DNA of 64,000 nt from Echinarachnius parma (lineage: Eukaryota > Echinodermata > Echinoidea > Clypeasteroida > Echinarachniidae), in contig JBAMJV010004352.1 in assembly GCA_037951105.1 (NCBI GenBank), positions 95,718-159,717 of the forward strand, written 5' to 3'. The notes below the pieces were generated by a model. The model ran no database searches. It was not told the origin of the DNA and was given only the letters and a program-made list of their open reading frames with translations. Both the position numbers and the translations under genes were made by a program. Shown piece after piece: positions 35,295 through 49,485 of this stretch (its first letter is position 1; the number at the start of each line of letters is the position of its first letter).

Positions 35295-38200
35295 GGGTGC
35301 GGTTAATACACCGGAGCGGTTAATACACCGACAAATACGGTATGTAATATGTGACCGGCTATAGCAGAACCCTGCACTTGTCAGTAATTCATGTTTTAAA
35401 GAAATGGGCATTTAAAGTTCACATGATATGTGTAAAAGACCTATGATTGTCAAATTGAAACGATCATATCTTCGCCAATCATTGACCAATTTGTTAGAAC
35501 AAAGCCTCAAATGAAAGCTTGTGATGAGGCCTTTCTAAAGGAATGGAAATCTACATTTTGATTTTTACCGACAAGTGCAGGGTTTTGCTATATAGCCGGA
35601 TACAATACATGCGGTAGCTCAATAGGATTTAATCTTTAAATGTGTGTGTGTGTTATTTGTCTACTAGTATCTATACAGGTACAGCACTAAAGGGCACTAG
35701 CACCCCAAACTCATATTCTATGAAAATGAATAATAAAATATCATATAATTGAAAGGTAATTTAGTTTTAGTAGTCCATTCCACATACAAATTCAGAAAAA
35801 TTGGTTTCCAGAGAAATTATATAATTTGAAAACTCATCACCATTTATGTGGTCATGGGCCTGTAGAAGAAGACTAGGGTCATTCCGTGTCAATTCAACCA
35901 ATCGATAACACCTTACCTTCTTCAATTTTGCTCATATTTGGTTTTTAGGGTTATTTTGGCTGAAAAACCCAAAATTTCAAATGTGAGCGCAATCGGACGT
36001 ATGGTTTTCGCGTTACGACACGCCCATTTTTACTGATTTTCGCTAAAACGGCCGCACCCGGCAATACAAAAACCACCATATCTCTGTAACCCCTGGACCA
36101 AATATGTTAAAATTGGTGTCTATGGAAAGCTAATTTCATGAGAAATCCATTTTTAAAGTAATTTTTTATGTAGGAGCAACTTGAAATGTATTGACCTTTT
36201 AACCTTTACTTTGACCTTGAATTTGACCTTGTGGGACAGGTTACGCGAAGATTATTTTCATTCAAAATCGTACCCCTACATGTTTTCTACATTTTTCTTT
36301 GTTTGCTTGCTGTATCTTCTCAAAGTACAGGTGTTCAGTGCAAATAATGTATTTGTATACAATGTACGTATTGTATATATGGGCCATACAGTATGGTTAT
36401 GCATACAATGTGTGGATACCAAACTAGAACTGTTTCTTTGTCTGTCTCTCTGTCTCTTTCTCTCTTTCCTCTTTTAAATGATAAAAGTAAGATTCTTAGA
36501 GAACAAGTCTTATGATAAAACTATGACCTACCATAAACAAGTCAGTGGCCCTCAAAAACAGATCAATGGTGGGTTGCTGAAGAAGATATTTTATGTACAG
36601 TATAAACCCCATCTCTTACATCCTCATCCTCCAGAAACTACTGCATCTCAGATAATGCAATCCATTGTGGGTACAACAATGGATTGTTGACAGTCAATGA
36701 CTTTTTTTATGGTAAGTCATAGTTTTATCATAAGACTGAATAACTCTAAGAATCTTACTTTTATCATTTAAAAGAGGAAAGAGAGAGAGAGAGACAGACA
36801 AAGAAACAGTTCTAGTTTGGTATCCACACATTGTATGCATAACCATACTGTATGGCCCATATATACAATACGTACATTGTATACAAATACATATTTGCAC
36901 TGAACACCTGTACTTTGAGAAGATATAGCAAGCAAACAAAGAAAAATGTAACTCTAATTTTTTGATATTATGTGGAAAACATGTAGGGGTACGATTTTTT
37001 ACGAAAATAATCTTCGCGTCACCTGTCCCACAAGGTCAAAGTAAAGGTCAAAAGGTCAGTACATTTCAAGTTGCTCCTACATAAAAAATTACTTTAAAAA
37101 TGGATTTCTCATGAAATTAGCTTTCCATAGACACCAATTTTAACATATTTGGTCCAGGGGTTACAGAGATATGGTGGTTTTTGTATTGCCGGGCGCGGCC
37201 GTTTTAGCGAAAATCAGTAAAAATGGGCGTGTCGTAACGCGAAAACCATACGTCCGATTGCGCTCACATTTGAAATTTTGGGTTTTTCAGCCAAAATAAC
37301 CCTAAAAACCAAATATGAGCAAAATTGAAGAAAGTAAGGTGTGAATTTCCATTTTTTTTGGTTGAATTGACACGGAATGACCCACTAGTCTATTTTCTAG
37401 GTTGTAAAAACATGTGTCCTCGGCCTCTGTGGTCCTTTTGTCTACAAACGTATGGGTGTATCAAGTTGGCGCACTCTCAAACATTTGGTGCTTATATACA
37501 GAACCAAAGGCCATGTTGGTTCCATAAGATTGGGTGATTAATTACATGACCCTTTGCATGATGTTGGACATCTACTTATTAATATCAAACAACAGTACCA
37601 ACACATATAAGCCTGTGTTCCTTTGCGTTGTGGTCCCTTTAAGAATACACAGGGGCTTGGTGGTGATTTAGCCTCCCAAATTATTAACCCTTTCAGGACG
37701 GATCGATTTTGCTATATAACATGATACCTCCATAGACTCAAGCCCGAATATTTTCGGGACCAGTCCTGAACGGGTTAAAAGATCCCTTGTAAATTTTCAT
37801 AGAGTTCAATGCATCAAAATGTTACAGTGCTGTTTCAGGCAGACACACGTGAAAAGTAGCCCCCCCCCCCCCCCCCCCCCTTAAAAAAAAATAACAAATA
37901 CAAAAATTATACATTTTAAATTGTTTGCCCTGTTGTGCATAATGTATGATTGCAGGAATGGAGGGCCAGGGATACCAGCCCGCGCAAGTCATGTACCCAC
38001 CGCAGCAAGGGGCGTACCCCCCACAGCCAGCAGGGGCGTATCCACCAGCCGGCCAGCCCCCACCAGGGGCATATCCACCAGCTGGCCAGCCCCCAGCAGG
38101 GGCGTATCCACCTCCAGTGGCACCCGGCTACCAGCAGGTAAGTTTATTATTAAACATTTAATTTTATTTGGAAAAACAAATGTAATGCAATTAGACACTT

Positions 38201-41200
38201 GTAACCCAAAAGAGAAAGATTTTGACCACATAAACTTTAACAAAATATAAATTGATAAGAACGCATGTTGTAGAGGAGCTTTACATGTAATGAAATGCCT
38301 TCTTTAAAGGACCTAAAGAATACAACGTACTTTGGCACTTATTTCATAGCTTATGCAACGCTCGAAATTAACTTTTTTTGCTGGTGGCCCGGTCGGGCCA
38401 GTAAAATTAGTATTTTTCCAATTTTGGTGGCCCGAAACCAAAATCTACTGGCCCGAAGAAAATAAAGAAAAACAAAAGAAAAAAACGAGAAAATTCATAG
38501 CACATTCAAAACTGTGGAAAAGTGGAAAATTCACTGTTATTATACAAATTTGACCTCAACATTCTGTGTAAATGTCATGTGAAAATCTCAGACAAATAAC
38601 ATGTTTTTAAATTGTGGTGTTTTAAGCTAATAATTGTAAGTCAATAAGCCGATTCATCGGCTGCAAACATTGACAAGTCACCGATCTACTGTATCCGATT
38701 TCGAATACGGCAAACATGATTTATTGAGTTTTACATGCATAACATGCATACATTAATAACATGTTTTTAAATTGTGGTGTTTTAAGCTAATAATTGTAAG
38801 TCAATAAGCCGATTCATCGGCTGCAAACATTGACAAGTCACCGATCTACTGTATCCGATTTCGAATACGGCAAACATGATTTATTGAGTTTTACATGCAT
38901 AACAAATTTGATTGATAATGGAAATTTGTACTTATATATCACTTTTAATCTCACAATTCCGTAGAATATTGTTTTGAAACCTGTCATGAATGACACATTT
39001 TTCAAATTGTGGTGCTATATTTGTAAAACTGTTAGTCAAACATTTATAAATTCTTCGTGAACTTACGGACACAGTCACAACATCGGCGGCAACACAAGAC
39101 GTAGACAATGCAGACACAACATAGGCTATGTTGAATTTTACATGCGAACCAAATTTGATCGATTATTAAAATATCCTCTCACATTTCAGACTTTTAACCT
39201 CGCTTTTCCATGGATTATTGTTTATAAACCTCACATAAATTAAATATTTTCAAATTGTGGGTTTTTGTTGTTGAAATTTTGGTGTCAAACATTGATGAAT
39301 TGATCGTAAACTTTCTATGCTCACGTAAATTGCATGCACACTCACTACATGTTTTTACATTCCATATTTGGAATTGGAAAGCTCCATTCACAAAACGGGG
39401 GTGTGGGGATAAACAGAATGGAAAAAAAACACAAATTAAACTTTTACAAATCGGACAACATTTCTCTTAACTTATTTCCGCAAGTATAGCAAATATTATT
39501 CTTGATATTTCCTATTATTTATTCAAGTTTTATATACAAACTGAACTGATAACAGAATTCATTTGATATCCTTCTACCTATCCCAAGTGGAACATGCTGT
39601 ACAAATTTTACATGTGGGATCGGATGGGGGGCGGGGCAGAAATAATGCTAATTATAATAATTTGCGCCTTTTCTAAGCTGTCGGCAGAAGAAAAAAAATC
39701 ACACAAAACTGTTCATTATTGACCTCTCTTTCCTCTCTTTTTAAACCACAAATCAAGTATTTTCTGTGAGGTATCAAATTTGCAATAAGAACCATAATAT
39801 TGTGCACAATTGTTTCAACACATGGTGGCCCGATCGGGCCAGCAAACATTGGAATTATGAGTTTTTTACTGGCCCGACAGCAATTTTTGGTGGCCCCGGG
39901 CCATCGGGCCTGTGCTAATTTCGAGCGTTGGCTTATGACTTGTAAAATAGGTCTGCCGAAAAAAAAATCCATGAAAATAAACACAGTAGTGATTTAAGAC
40001 TAACTTTCTGATGCCAAATCTCACTTACAGCCAGTTTACGCCCCACCTACATTTAGGGTCCAGAATCGGCAGCGTGATTGACACGTTATCGACAATTCAT
40101 TGGCTTACGTCATGACGCGTCATCTACAGAATTTAGTTCATTAGTACGTTCTTTAGATGACGTCACATTTTGGCGATTTAAAAGGGGCGTTCCCAGGACA
40201 ATTAGATATTTACTAATTACCCCAAAATTGATTGATTTCAGGAGAAATGACTGCCAAATTCTTTTTCTTCATGAAAAATTACGTATAGAGAGTCGAATTG
40301 TGAAAATTAGGCCATCTAGACGCTGTAGTTCCTTTAACAATTATAGTTATTTGTTTTCTTTCCTCTTTAATTTTTGCTTAATTAATTTCCTGATTAACCC
40401 TTATCATGCTACTGATATATTGCAAAAAAATCCATCTTAGACAGTTGAATTACTAGTACTTCAAAATACATTGATGTACACTTCATTCAAACCTGTCTTA
40501 TGAACCTGTCTATAGTGGCCACTTTTCTTGCTTCCTTTTGGTGGTTGTTATAGACAGGTTTGACTTTAGATGTTTGTATTGTCATACATGTCTTTGTGGC
40601 AATTACATGTGATCCTCTGCAGAAAAAATGGTGGTTTGGCACCTGTCTATAGTGTAGGTCACCTGGCTACAGTGGCCACTTTTCTTGTTTCTCTTAGGTT
40701 TGGCTGTATGTAAGAATTCATGTAAAGCACATCGACAATTTATCACAAGTAATTAACATGCACTATAAAAAGGGGGAGTTATTAATATTGTTAATATTAT
40801 TATTTATATTAAATCTCTAACATTGAACATCTATCATTTAAAATTAGGTTTGGCTGTATGTAAGAATTGATGTAAAGCACCTAGACAAGTTATTAATATT
40901 ATGCACTATATAAGGGGGAGTTATTAATATTGTTGTCTAACATTTAACATTCACAATGATGCAGCCTGGTATGCAACCTGGTATGCCTCCACCAAAACAG
41001 GTAAGCCTATGTGTACAATACACAGAGCTTTTTGACTCTTTGTTGATATGCATCCTCTCCACCCTGGGCATGTATTCCATTCAATATTTCAAGACTTATA
41101 TGCGTACATGCATCACACCACGCCCTATATTATAAGTACTAGAGCTGAGTCAAATCGAATGGCTATTCGATATCCGACCGTGATGGTCGGATACCGAATA

Positions 41201-41225
41201 CAAATTTTCGGATACGAATATCCGG

Positions 41226-41280
<55 letters not shown>

Positions 41281-44200
41281 GTTTTTTTTTTTTTTTTTTT
41301 TTTTTTCCCCCGTTTAATTTTGTTATCCCTATTCGATAGATTCGATCAAAAAATGGCACATTGAACCCTGCTTATCTATTGCTAAAGTTAAAAGTTAAGG
41401 TATTTTACATAAATTCACAAATAAACAAAACAAATAATAAACCAAAGGTAAGAGGATTAATATACAAGTGGTATAGTGAGTGCCAAATTTAGAAGAATCT
41501 ATGATGAGATATCAAAGTATTTCATCTTGACAGCAGTTTGTACACTAACATCACACTATACTGCCGATCCTAATTGAAAAAACGGACAGAATATCTATTT
41601 AAAAAAATTATGAAAAAAAAAAAATAAATAAATAAATAAATAAAATAAATAAATAAATAAATCGATAAATAAATTTTTTTCCGAATATTCGATATCCGAC
41701 CGTTTTTACACGACTCATATTCGAAATGCAAAATATCCGGTTTGACTCAGCTCTAATAAGTACTTAGTATCTTTTTATCATGACTCTTATTCTTACTCTT
41801 ACTCTTACTCTGACTCTGACTCTTATCACTACCATTGCTATACTATCATTCTATATTTTATAGATCTCTAACATTGAACATCTAACATTTAACACATTCA
41901 CCATCATGTAGCCTGCTATGCAGCCAGGCATGCAGCCAGGCATGCCTCCACCTCATCAGGTAAGTCTATGTACATGTACAATGCATGTTGCTAGCATGAA
42001 AGTTCATCTGTATTGGTCTTTCATCTGTATTTGTATTTCATAAGAATTGTAATGTTAAACTTTTGAACACAATACAAATTATATTTACCTCCAAAATTGT
42101 TGGCCGTCATATAGAGTGGTGAAGTGTGATGTCTTAAATGATGTCATAAACATTTTTTTTAGAATTTTCAAATTTCGACTTCATTTTCAGAAAAAGCATA
42201 ACAAATAATGTCCAAATACAAAAAATCAATTGAATAGGTTACATGCCCATCCAAATGATTTTTGTTGTCAATGGGCAATCAGTTTTATAGTGCACTGGTT
42301 CCTAAATTTAGGAACCAGTGCATTATAACACTGATTGCCCATTGAAGTAAAATTCATTCGGATGGGCATATCTCAGCCAATACGTAACCTATTCCTTTGA
42401 TTTTCGGTATTTGGACATTATTTGTTATGCTCTTTCTGAAAATGAAGTCCAAATTTGAAAATTCTAAAAAAGTGTTTTTATGACGTCATGGCTTCTGTAC
42501 TCTATACAGCCTTCGTCAGCGTTGTGACCCGACTTTGACCATGTGACTTAGTGATCACCCTACAAGCTACCCAATTTTTATGACCTGCCCAAAAAATTGA
42601 TCACTCGTCACAAAGGTCATTGTCGAGTTGCATCCCTGATGGAGGCTGTAGTAAAAAAAAATCGGATATGAATATTTTTAATTGTGATCAAAATGTTAAA
42701 TGTTAATCCTTAAAGGAGAAGTTTCCCCACCTACAATTTACTTTTGATTACGTTCTCTACACATTAAAACATAATTTCATGCAAATATGTCCAACCCTCT
42801 GAGCAAAGGAGGGGCATCATTCAAAGTCATTCGCTGTATGGGCTAACCCCATTCATCGTGTACAGCATGGAGGCTGCCATTATATGTTTTGAAACCCGGA
42901 TTTTGTTGCGGGGAAATGTTATGCCATACCTGAACTAACAAGCTCGGGCTCTTTTTGTTAGCTCTTGCAGCTCGCAGGGATTGTGCACAAACAAAAGATT
43001 AGTTCATGTTTGACATCACATTTTTGAGCGAACAATTCCAAATCCGAGCTACATAAACATCAATGGCAGCCTCCATGCTGTACGCGATAAATGGGATTGG
43101 CCAGTACAGCGAGTGAATTGAATGATGCTCCGTCCTTGCCCAAAGTGCCAATGTTGGTCGTATTTACATGAAATTCTGATGTGTAGGGACTAGTGAACCT
43201 AATCAAAGGTAAATATATGGTGGGGAAACTGTCCCTTTAATACATGTAGCTCTTTGTATCAATGCATCTGCTCTCCACCCTGTATGCCTGTATTCCATTC
43301 AATACATAAAGGGAGCTAAATGTTGCCTGTTTGGCTTGTTGGTACTGGGAAAAACAAGTTATTATGATATGTTATGCAACCCTCGAAATTAGCATAGGCC
43401 CGATGGCCCGGGGCCACCAAAAATTGCTGTCGGGCCAGTAAAAGACGCATATTTCAATGTTTGGTGGCCCGATCGGGCAAGCAAAAAAAAAAACTTTTTT
43501 TTTTTTTTTTAAATACCCTGTAGTAATGTTTAGGGCATGACAAGAGCTTGATTTTAAACGTAGCATTCAGCAAGTTATACCCTTTTCTCACATACAAAAT
43601 ATTGGTTAGTTAAAAAGTTGCAAGTTAATTGAGCAAGTAACACTGCTGCTAATGAATATTCATACATTCTTGAGCAGCAGTACTCATTTTCTAACCAGTT
43701 GTTATAAAAAAAAAATTCATATTAAAAATCGTTGTTATTTCAGTTATTTTGCGTATTTTAAGAATCTAATGAGCATCATGAATATTCATATATATGCTGC
43801 TCATGAATATTCACTACACGGTGTCTAAAACAAATTACATACTGTGTCTAAAAAAATTAATAAAAAAATAAAAAATAAATTTCTTCAAATTTGTTATGAA
43901 TCCCATAAATTCAACATCATGTTTAAAGTTTGAACAGGGTGTTGTGAGTTGTCTCACTTGTCTGCAATATTGTTTACGAAGAATCCAATGTTTGTTTGAT
44001 AAAAAGTTTTGCCTAGTACCCTGAAACTATGAATACGGTTATTGTATACATTTTACTTTTGTTTTTCCTTATTTTTTTGGGCCAGTAGATTTTGGTTTCG
44101 GGCCACCAAATTTGGAAAAATACTAATTTTACTGGCCCGACCGGGCCACCAGCAAAAAAAGTTAATTTCGAGCATTGTGTTATGAAAATGGTTCCAAAAC

Positions 44201-47200
44201 TATTGATTACTTCCTTTATTACTCATAGCCAAGGAGGAAATATACAACTAGAAGTGACACGAGTTATGCTCCCATCAGTTCCTGGTTCCAGTGAGCCAAA
44301 AAGCCAGCATTTAGCTTCTCTTTAGAAAAATTGTAAACAATTTATACTGTTTTGGAATTTGTGGTACCGTACGTGTCACATGACAATATTTGTGCATGTC
44401 ATTTGCAATGTGATCCTGTGCATACATGTGTATCCAATGACTAGTGTTAGAATGCCTAGTTGTTATATAGCACGGAACATAGTATTTCAGACATTTCCAA
44501 AAGTAGTCACCTTTCGCCCAAATAAAAACAACAATGGGCTGGCTGGTTACCAGAAAACCTCTATTCAGCATTCTTTTACTTTTAAACAAATTGAACTGGC
44601 AATGTGATTGTTTATTTTTCATTGATAGACTTAAGAAGCAATGTCCTTGATTTTTGAAGGGATATTACTTTAAAAAGGGCCATATATTGCTGTAATTACA
44701 TATCTAGACAAAATTTTCTGCATGCATTGAGGACATATATATATATATATACTCAATATTTTTCCAAGTTGAAGTGAACAAAAATGGCTACTTTAGCTGA
44801 AAGTGAAACTTACAAATTAAAAAAAAAACTGTTATGACCCAAAACGGTTGGTTATACAATAAACATTTCCCTTTTCACTACACAGAGATGCCAAGTAGTA
44901 CGTTTTTGCCGTATTTAGTATGTTTTGTTGATGTAAATACGGCAGTATGTTTTCTAAGCAATAAATATGTTTAAAAATCCACCCTATAGTAACGGTTGGA
45001 AAATGGCAAAAAGAATTACGATGAACCCTGATAAACTATTACTATTTAAAGTTATATATATTTTAAATATATCACAAATAAACAAAACAAACTCAAAAAC
45101 GCTGTTTGATCGACTGAACCAACTTTTATATCAACGCATACGTAAAGAGTATTAATGCTGCGCGAATTGGCTTCGCAAAAAAAATATGATTTATTTTGTT
45201 TACCTCTAGAGGTTGGCTGCTCTGAAAATACTTTGTTTTGGTTAAAAATACTGTTTTTTACCTCAGAATACTTTTTTTGATTTGTGAAGGTTGGCATCTC
45301 TGACTACATCACTAATTGTAAAATGCATGTGGATGATCATGAATGGTTTTAGTGGTGATAAAGATAGTATAAGTTGGAAACATTAATAAACGTAGGTCTA
45401 CAAGTACTTGAATGACAGTATTTCTATGTAAGCATGTATGTGTAGGTAAAAGGGGTAAACTTATACACCGTGTCCCAGAAAAACGAAACCGGGATTCATG
45501 GCAGAAATTTTATGTTATAATGAATAATTTCCTTGATGATATATATATGTCTGAAAAGATATGTGTCTCTTCTTTTATTTGATATACAACTTATGGCACA
45601 TAATTCACGCATGACTGAATTAGAACGATAGAAAGTGGTGTTACCAAAATTCAATTTGCGCGCAGAAATTGCAAGTTTGGGTGATGTTTTGGGAGAGTTT
45701 TAAGAGTAGTAAACGTACTTATTTTGAAAAAGGACAGACACCGCATGAAAATTCATAATTTTATCTTTTATATGACACCTCATGATTAAAAAATAAATTA
45801 TATATGCCAGAGAACGAATACAATGAAAACATGCTTGATTCCAGCCCAAATGAGTAACTTTCCTGATATAGCCTGTTTCCTGATCCCCATGTTTGTGTAA
45901 ATTCACTCATGCATCAAAGTCCATTGTCAGCTGCTAGTCAGGAAAGCTGAGCGACTTCTTACTCAACTTTCACTCATTCGGGCAGAAATCAGGCATGTTT
46001 TCATTGTACTCGTTCTCTGGCATAAATCATTTATTTTTTTAGCATGAGGTGTCATGTAAAAGATAAAAATATGAACTTTTATGTGGTGTTTGTCCTTTTT
46101 AAAAATAAGTACGTTTACAACTCTTAAAACTCACCCAAACTTCAAATTTATGCGTGCAAATTGAATATTGGTAACACCATTTTCCATTGTTCTAATTCAG
46201 TTATGCTTGAAGTATGTGCCATAAGTTGCACATCAAATGAAAGAAGAGACAGAGCTTTCCAGGCATATATATATCATCAATTAAATTATTCATTATGACA
46301 GAAAATTTCTGCCATGAAACCCGGTTTCGTTTTTTCTGGGACACGGTGTAGTATGGTGACACTGTCTTAAAATGCATGATTGCTAAGCCTTTAGTTGTTC
46401 AGTATGGCTCTATGATGTGTTGTACTTGTATACGGCTTGTCTTAGTTGCATTTATTTAGTGGAAGCAAAGGATGGTAATCTATATTGTTAATACTATCGT
46501 GACTCTACACTGACTCTTTGGTTAATTTTTGATGGCCAGAAACAAACATTTACTAGCCCCAAAATGTAACTTCATTTGTAAACCATCTACTATTGAAAAA
46601 TAATTGTAATTGTAAGTAATTGGCCCAGGTTCGAATCTTGGCCGCATCTATCGGATGGTGACGATAAAGGGCGGTCCCATCATACGTATATAATCATGAT
46701 GATTGAATGCTTCTGGCCTTTTGCAAAAACCAAACAACCAACCTCTTTATCGTTATCAGTTTGAAAATCTCAGTATTTGCCTGTTGGGGCCGGTAACAAC
46801 CAAGTTTTATTAACTTACCCTAAATCAATTTTTACTGGCCAGGGCCATCTAGCTAGCATCGATGCTACATGTATTACCATTCTGAAGCCAGAATAATAAG
46901 GTACATCATGGTCATAAAACAGTCCGCAAAGATCATATTTAATATTTACTCTGCCATGTTTACTCTGACAAGTTGCTTCATTGCTGAAAGCTCAGAGCAT
47001 TCCTCCTAAAGTTGTACCCTCCTACCTGCTTATTTACATGCTTGTACATGTATAATTTCCATATGAATGTGAAATGTAATCTGATAATGAACACTTAACA
47101 ACATGTATGTTTCAAGTTTGTTGGCAGTTTCACTTTCAGTTATCATTGGTGTAAATATTGCAGGCATTTAAAACAAGTTATTTAGCAGGGGATATATTAT

Positions 47201-49353
47201 AAGAAAACATATCATTTACATACAGTATGTACATGTATGTGGCTGCTTCATCCATCCATACTGTGTCAAACATGTCATGTACTGTATACTGTAATATGAT
47301 GATGTATGGTGATCTGTTAATACTAGCTCTGTGTACATGCATTTTGGTTTTGTGCATGACATTTGTATTTGCTTAGTTCAATTGTTCAGGAATTTCTTTT
47401 CATCAGGCGGTTTGGGAAAAAAAAGTGCAAGGCCCCCACCATGCAGCTCCACCACCAAATAAAACTCTACATACTACATACTCCCAAAACCGACACTTGT
47501 TTGTTCACTCCCATTGAATACACTTACTTTGCGGGTCCCAAACTGGTGCACTGATGCATGTTTTTTTTATTGTATTATTATTAAAGAAGGTCCCTTTGCC
47601 ATGTCTGTACATTGTGCATGTTTGTTTCATTGTTTGTAGCCTGAAGGGAAATGTATAGCTCCGATTTCTATGAACCAGGATGTTTTTTGAGGTTTATTAT
47701 CCTGTTATTTGACTCCATCGGTTGCTAAAAAACATCAAGTGCACCCAACAAAGATTCCAAAAAGATCCTATGAATATGAGTTATATATATAGGACAATAC
47801 ATTATAGTTACTTGATGTTAATTATACATGCCTAACTCTGTTTTATCATTACAAAGAGATATCAACAAATACTGTTTTTACCAAATCATTACAATGTACA
47901 TGTATTTATCTTTTCCCTATTTTGTTCCTATTTTATTTTAAACTGGGTTATGCCCAATAATTTAGATGAATTTGTTGGTTTTCTTGAATGTTTTAATTGA
48001 TCTCCAAAACTGTACGTAAGTGGCTTTAACTTGTTCAAAACTGTTTGATTTTGGTATAACATGCATCCTCCATTGACAAGAGTCACAGTCTCACAGACCA
48101 AATATATGTATGACCAGTCCTGGGCCCCATTGCAGAAAGAGATGCAATCGATTGTAAAGTTGCAATGAATTGTAAGTTCAGATTATATGATTAATTTGTA
48201 CTCACATATTTTAGTTTATACAATAAATATATTCAGCCCATCCATTTTTGTCGAGCCCACCGAGGTGGAGGAGACTAATGGATCCAAATTGCGTCCGTCC
48301 GTCGGTCCGTCTGTCCGTGACGCTTACAACAATTTGAATAACTTTCCAACCGTGCATCTGTTTGTAACCAAACTTGATTGGTAGATGCCCTATACCGGCC
48401 TCCATGATATGCTGGGGTCAAAGGTCACATAAGTAGGTCAAAGGTCAAATGAGGGTCAATGTGAAGTTTTGGGGTATGAGTCTATTAGGGGTTGATAACT
48501 TTCCAACCCTGCATCTGTTTGTAACCAAACTTGATTGGCATGAATGCGCGCGATTGGGCGAGACACATTACATACTGTGTAAAAGTACTCTTTTTCAAGT
48601 CCATGTATGTACATGCGCAGTGGAACCCTTTAAATAATAAAGACATGGGAACCATAACAATTACCTTGTTATCTGAAGTACAGGGGTAGAAAAATTACAT
48701 GAACCGTGAAGGATTTTGATATAATAAGAGAGCATTTTCAAAATCACAGCTCTTTGTAGCAAGATTTCTCTGTACTGCGTTTTAAATGCAAAGTCTTGAA
48801 TTGCACCGGTAAGCTTCAAACATACTCTTTGAAATAAACGTTGTCATGAATAATTCCCCTTACAAATAATTTGTTTTGACAGGGTGGCTACCCAGCCCAG
48901 GCCCAGCCCCAGCCGCATGGACAGGCGACGGTCATCGTTGCACAGCCTACGACCACGGTGACCACGATCGTCCAGCACTTCGGCGACTGCGCAGCTAGCA
49001 CCAAGTGCCCCAACTGCCAGAATCAGGTTACCACCCAGGTGTCTCATGAAGCTGGCACGATGGCTTGGCTCATCTGCATACTCCTCTGCGTCTTTGGGTG
49101 AGTCAATTGGCTAAATGAATTCATTAACATTGTTGGATGGTGGTGGTGGTGGTGGTGGTAGTGGTGTCTCATGAAGCTGGCACCATGGCTTGGCTCATCT
49201 GCATACTCCTCTGCATCTTTGGGTGAGTCAATTGGCTAAATGAATTCATTAACATTGTCGGATGGTGGTGGTGGTGGTGGTAGTGGTTTACTCATGAAGC
49301 TGGCACCATGGCTTGGCTCATCTGCATACTCCTCTTCATCTTCGGGTGAGTCA

Positions 49354-49384
<31 letters not shown>

Positions 49385-49452
49385 TGTCTCATAAAGCTGA
49401 CACCATGGCTTGGCTCATCTGCATACTCCTCTGCATCTTTGGGTAAGTCGAT

Positions 49453-49485
<33 letters not shown>

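Noticed and set aside
41048-41359. Frames encoding poly-K and poly-F
   Set aside because: They derive from A and T homopolymers inside the MITE at 41140-41755.
46618-46640. A functional tRNA gene around GGTTCGAATC
   Set aside because: Only the B box is present. There is no A box or cloverleaf, so it is treated as a SINE fragment.
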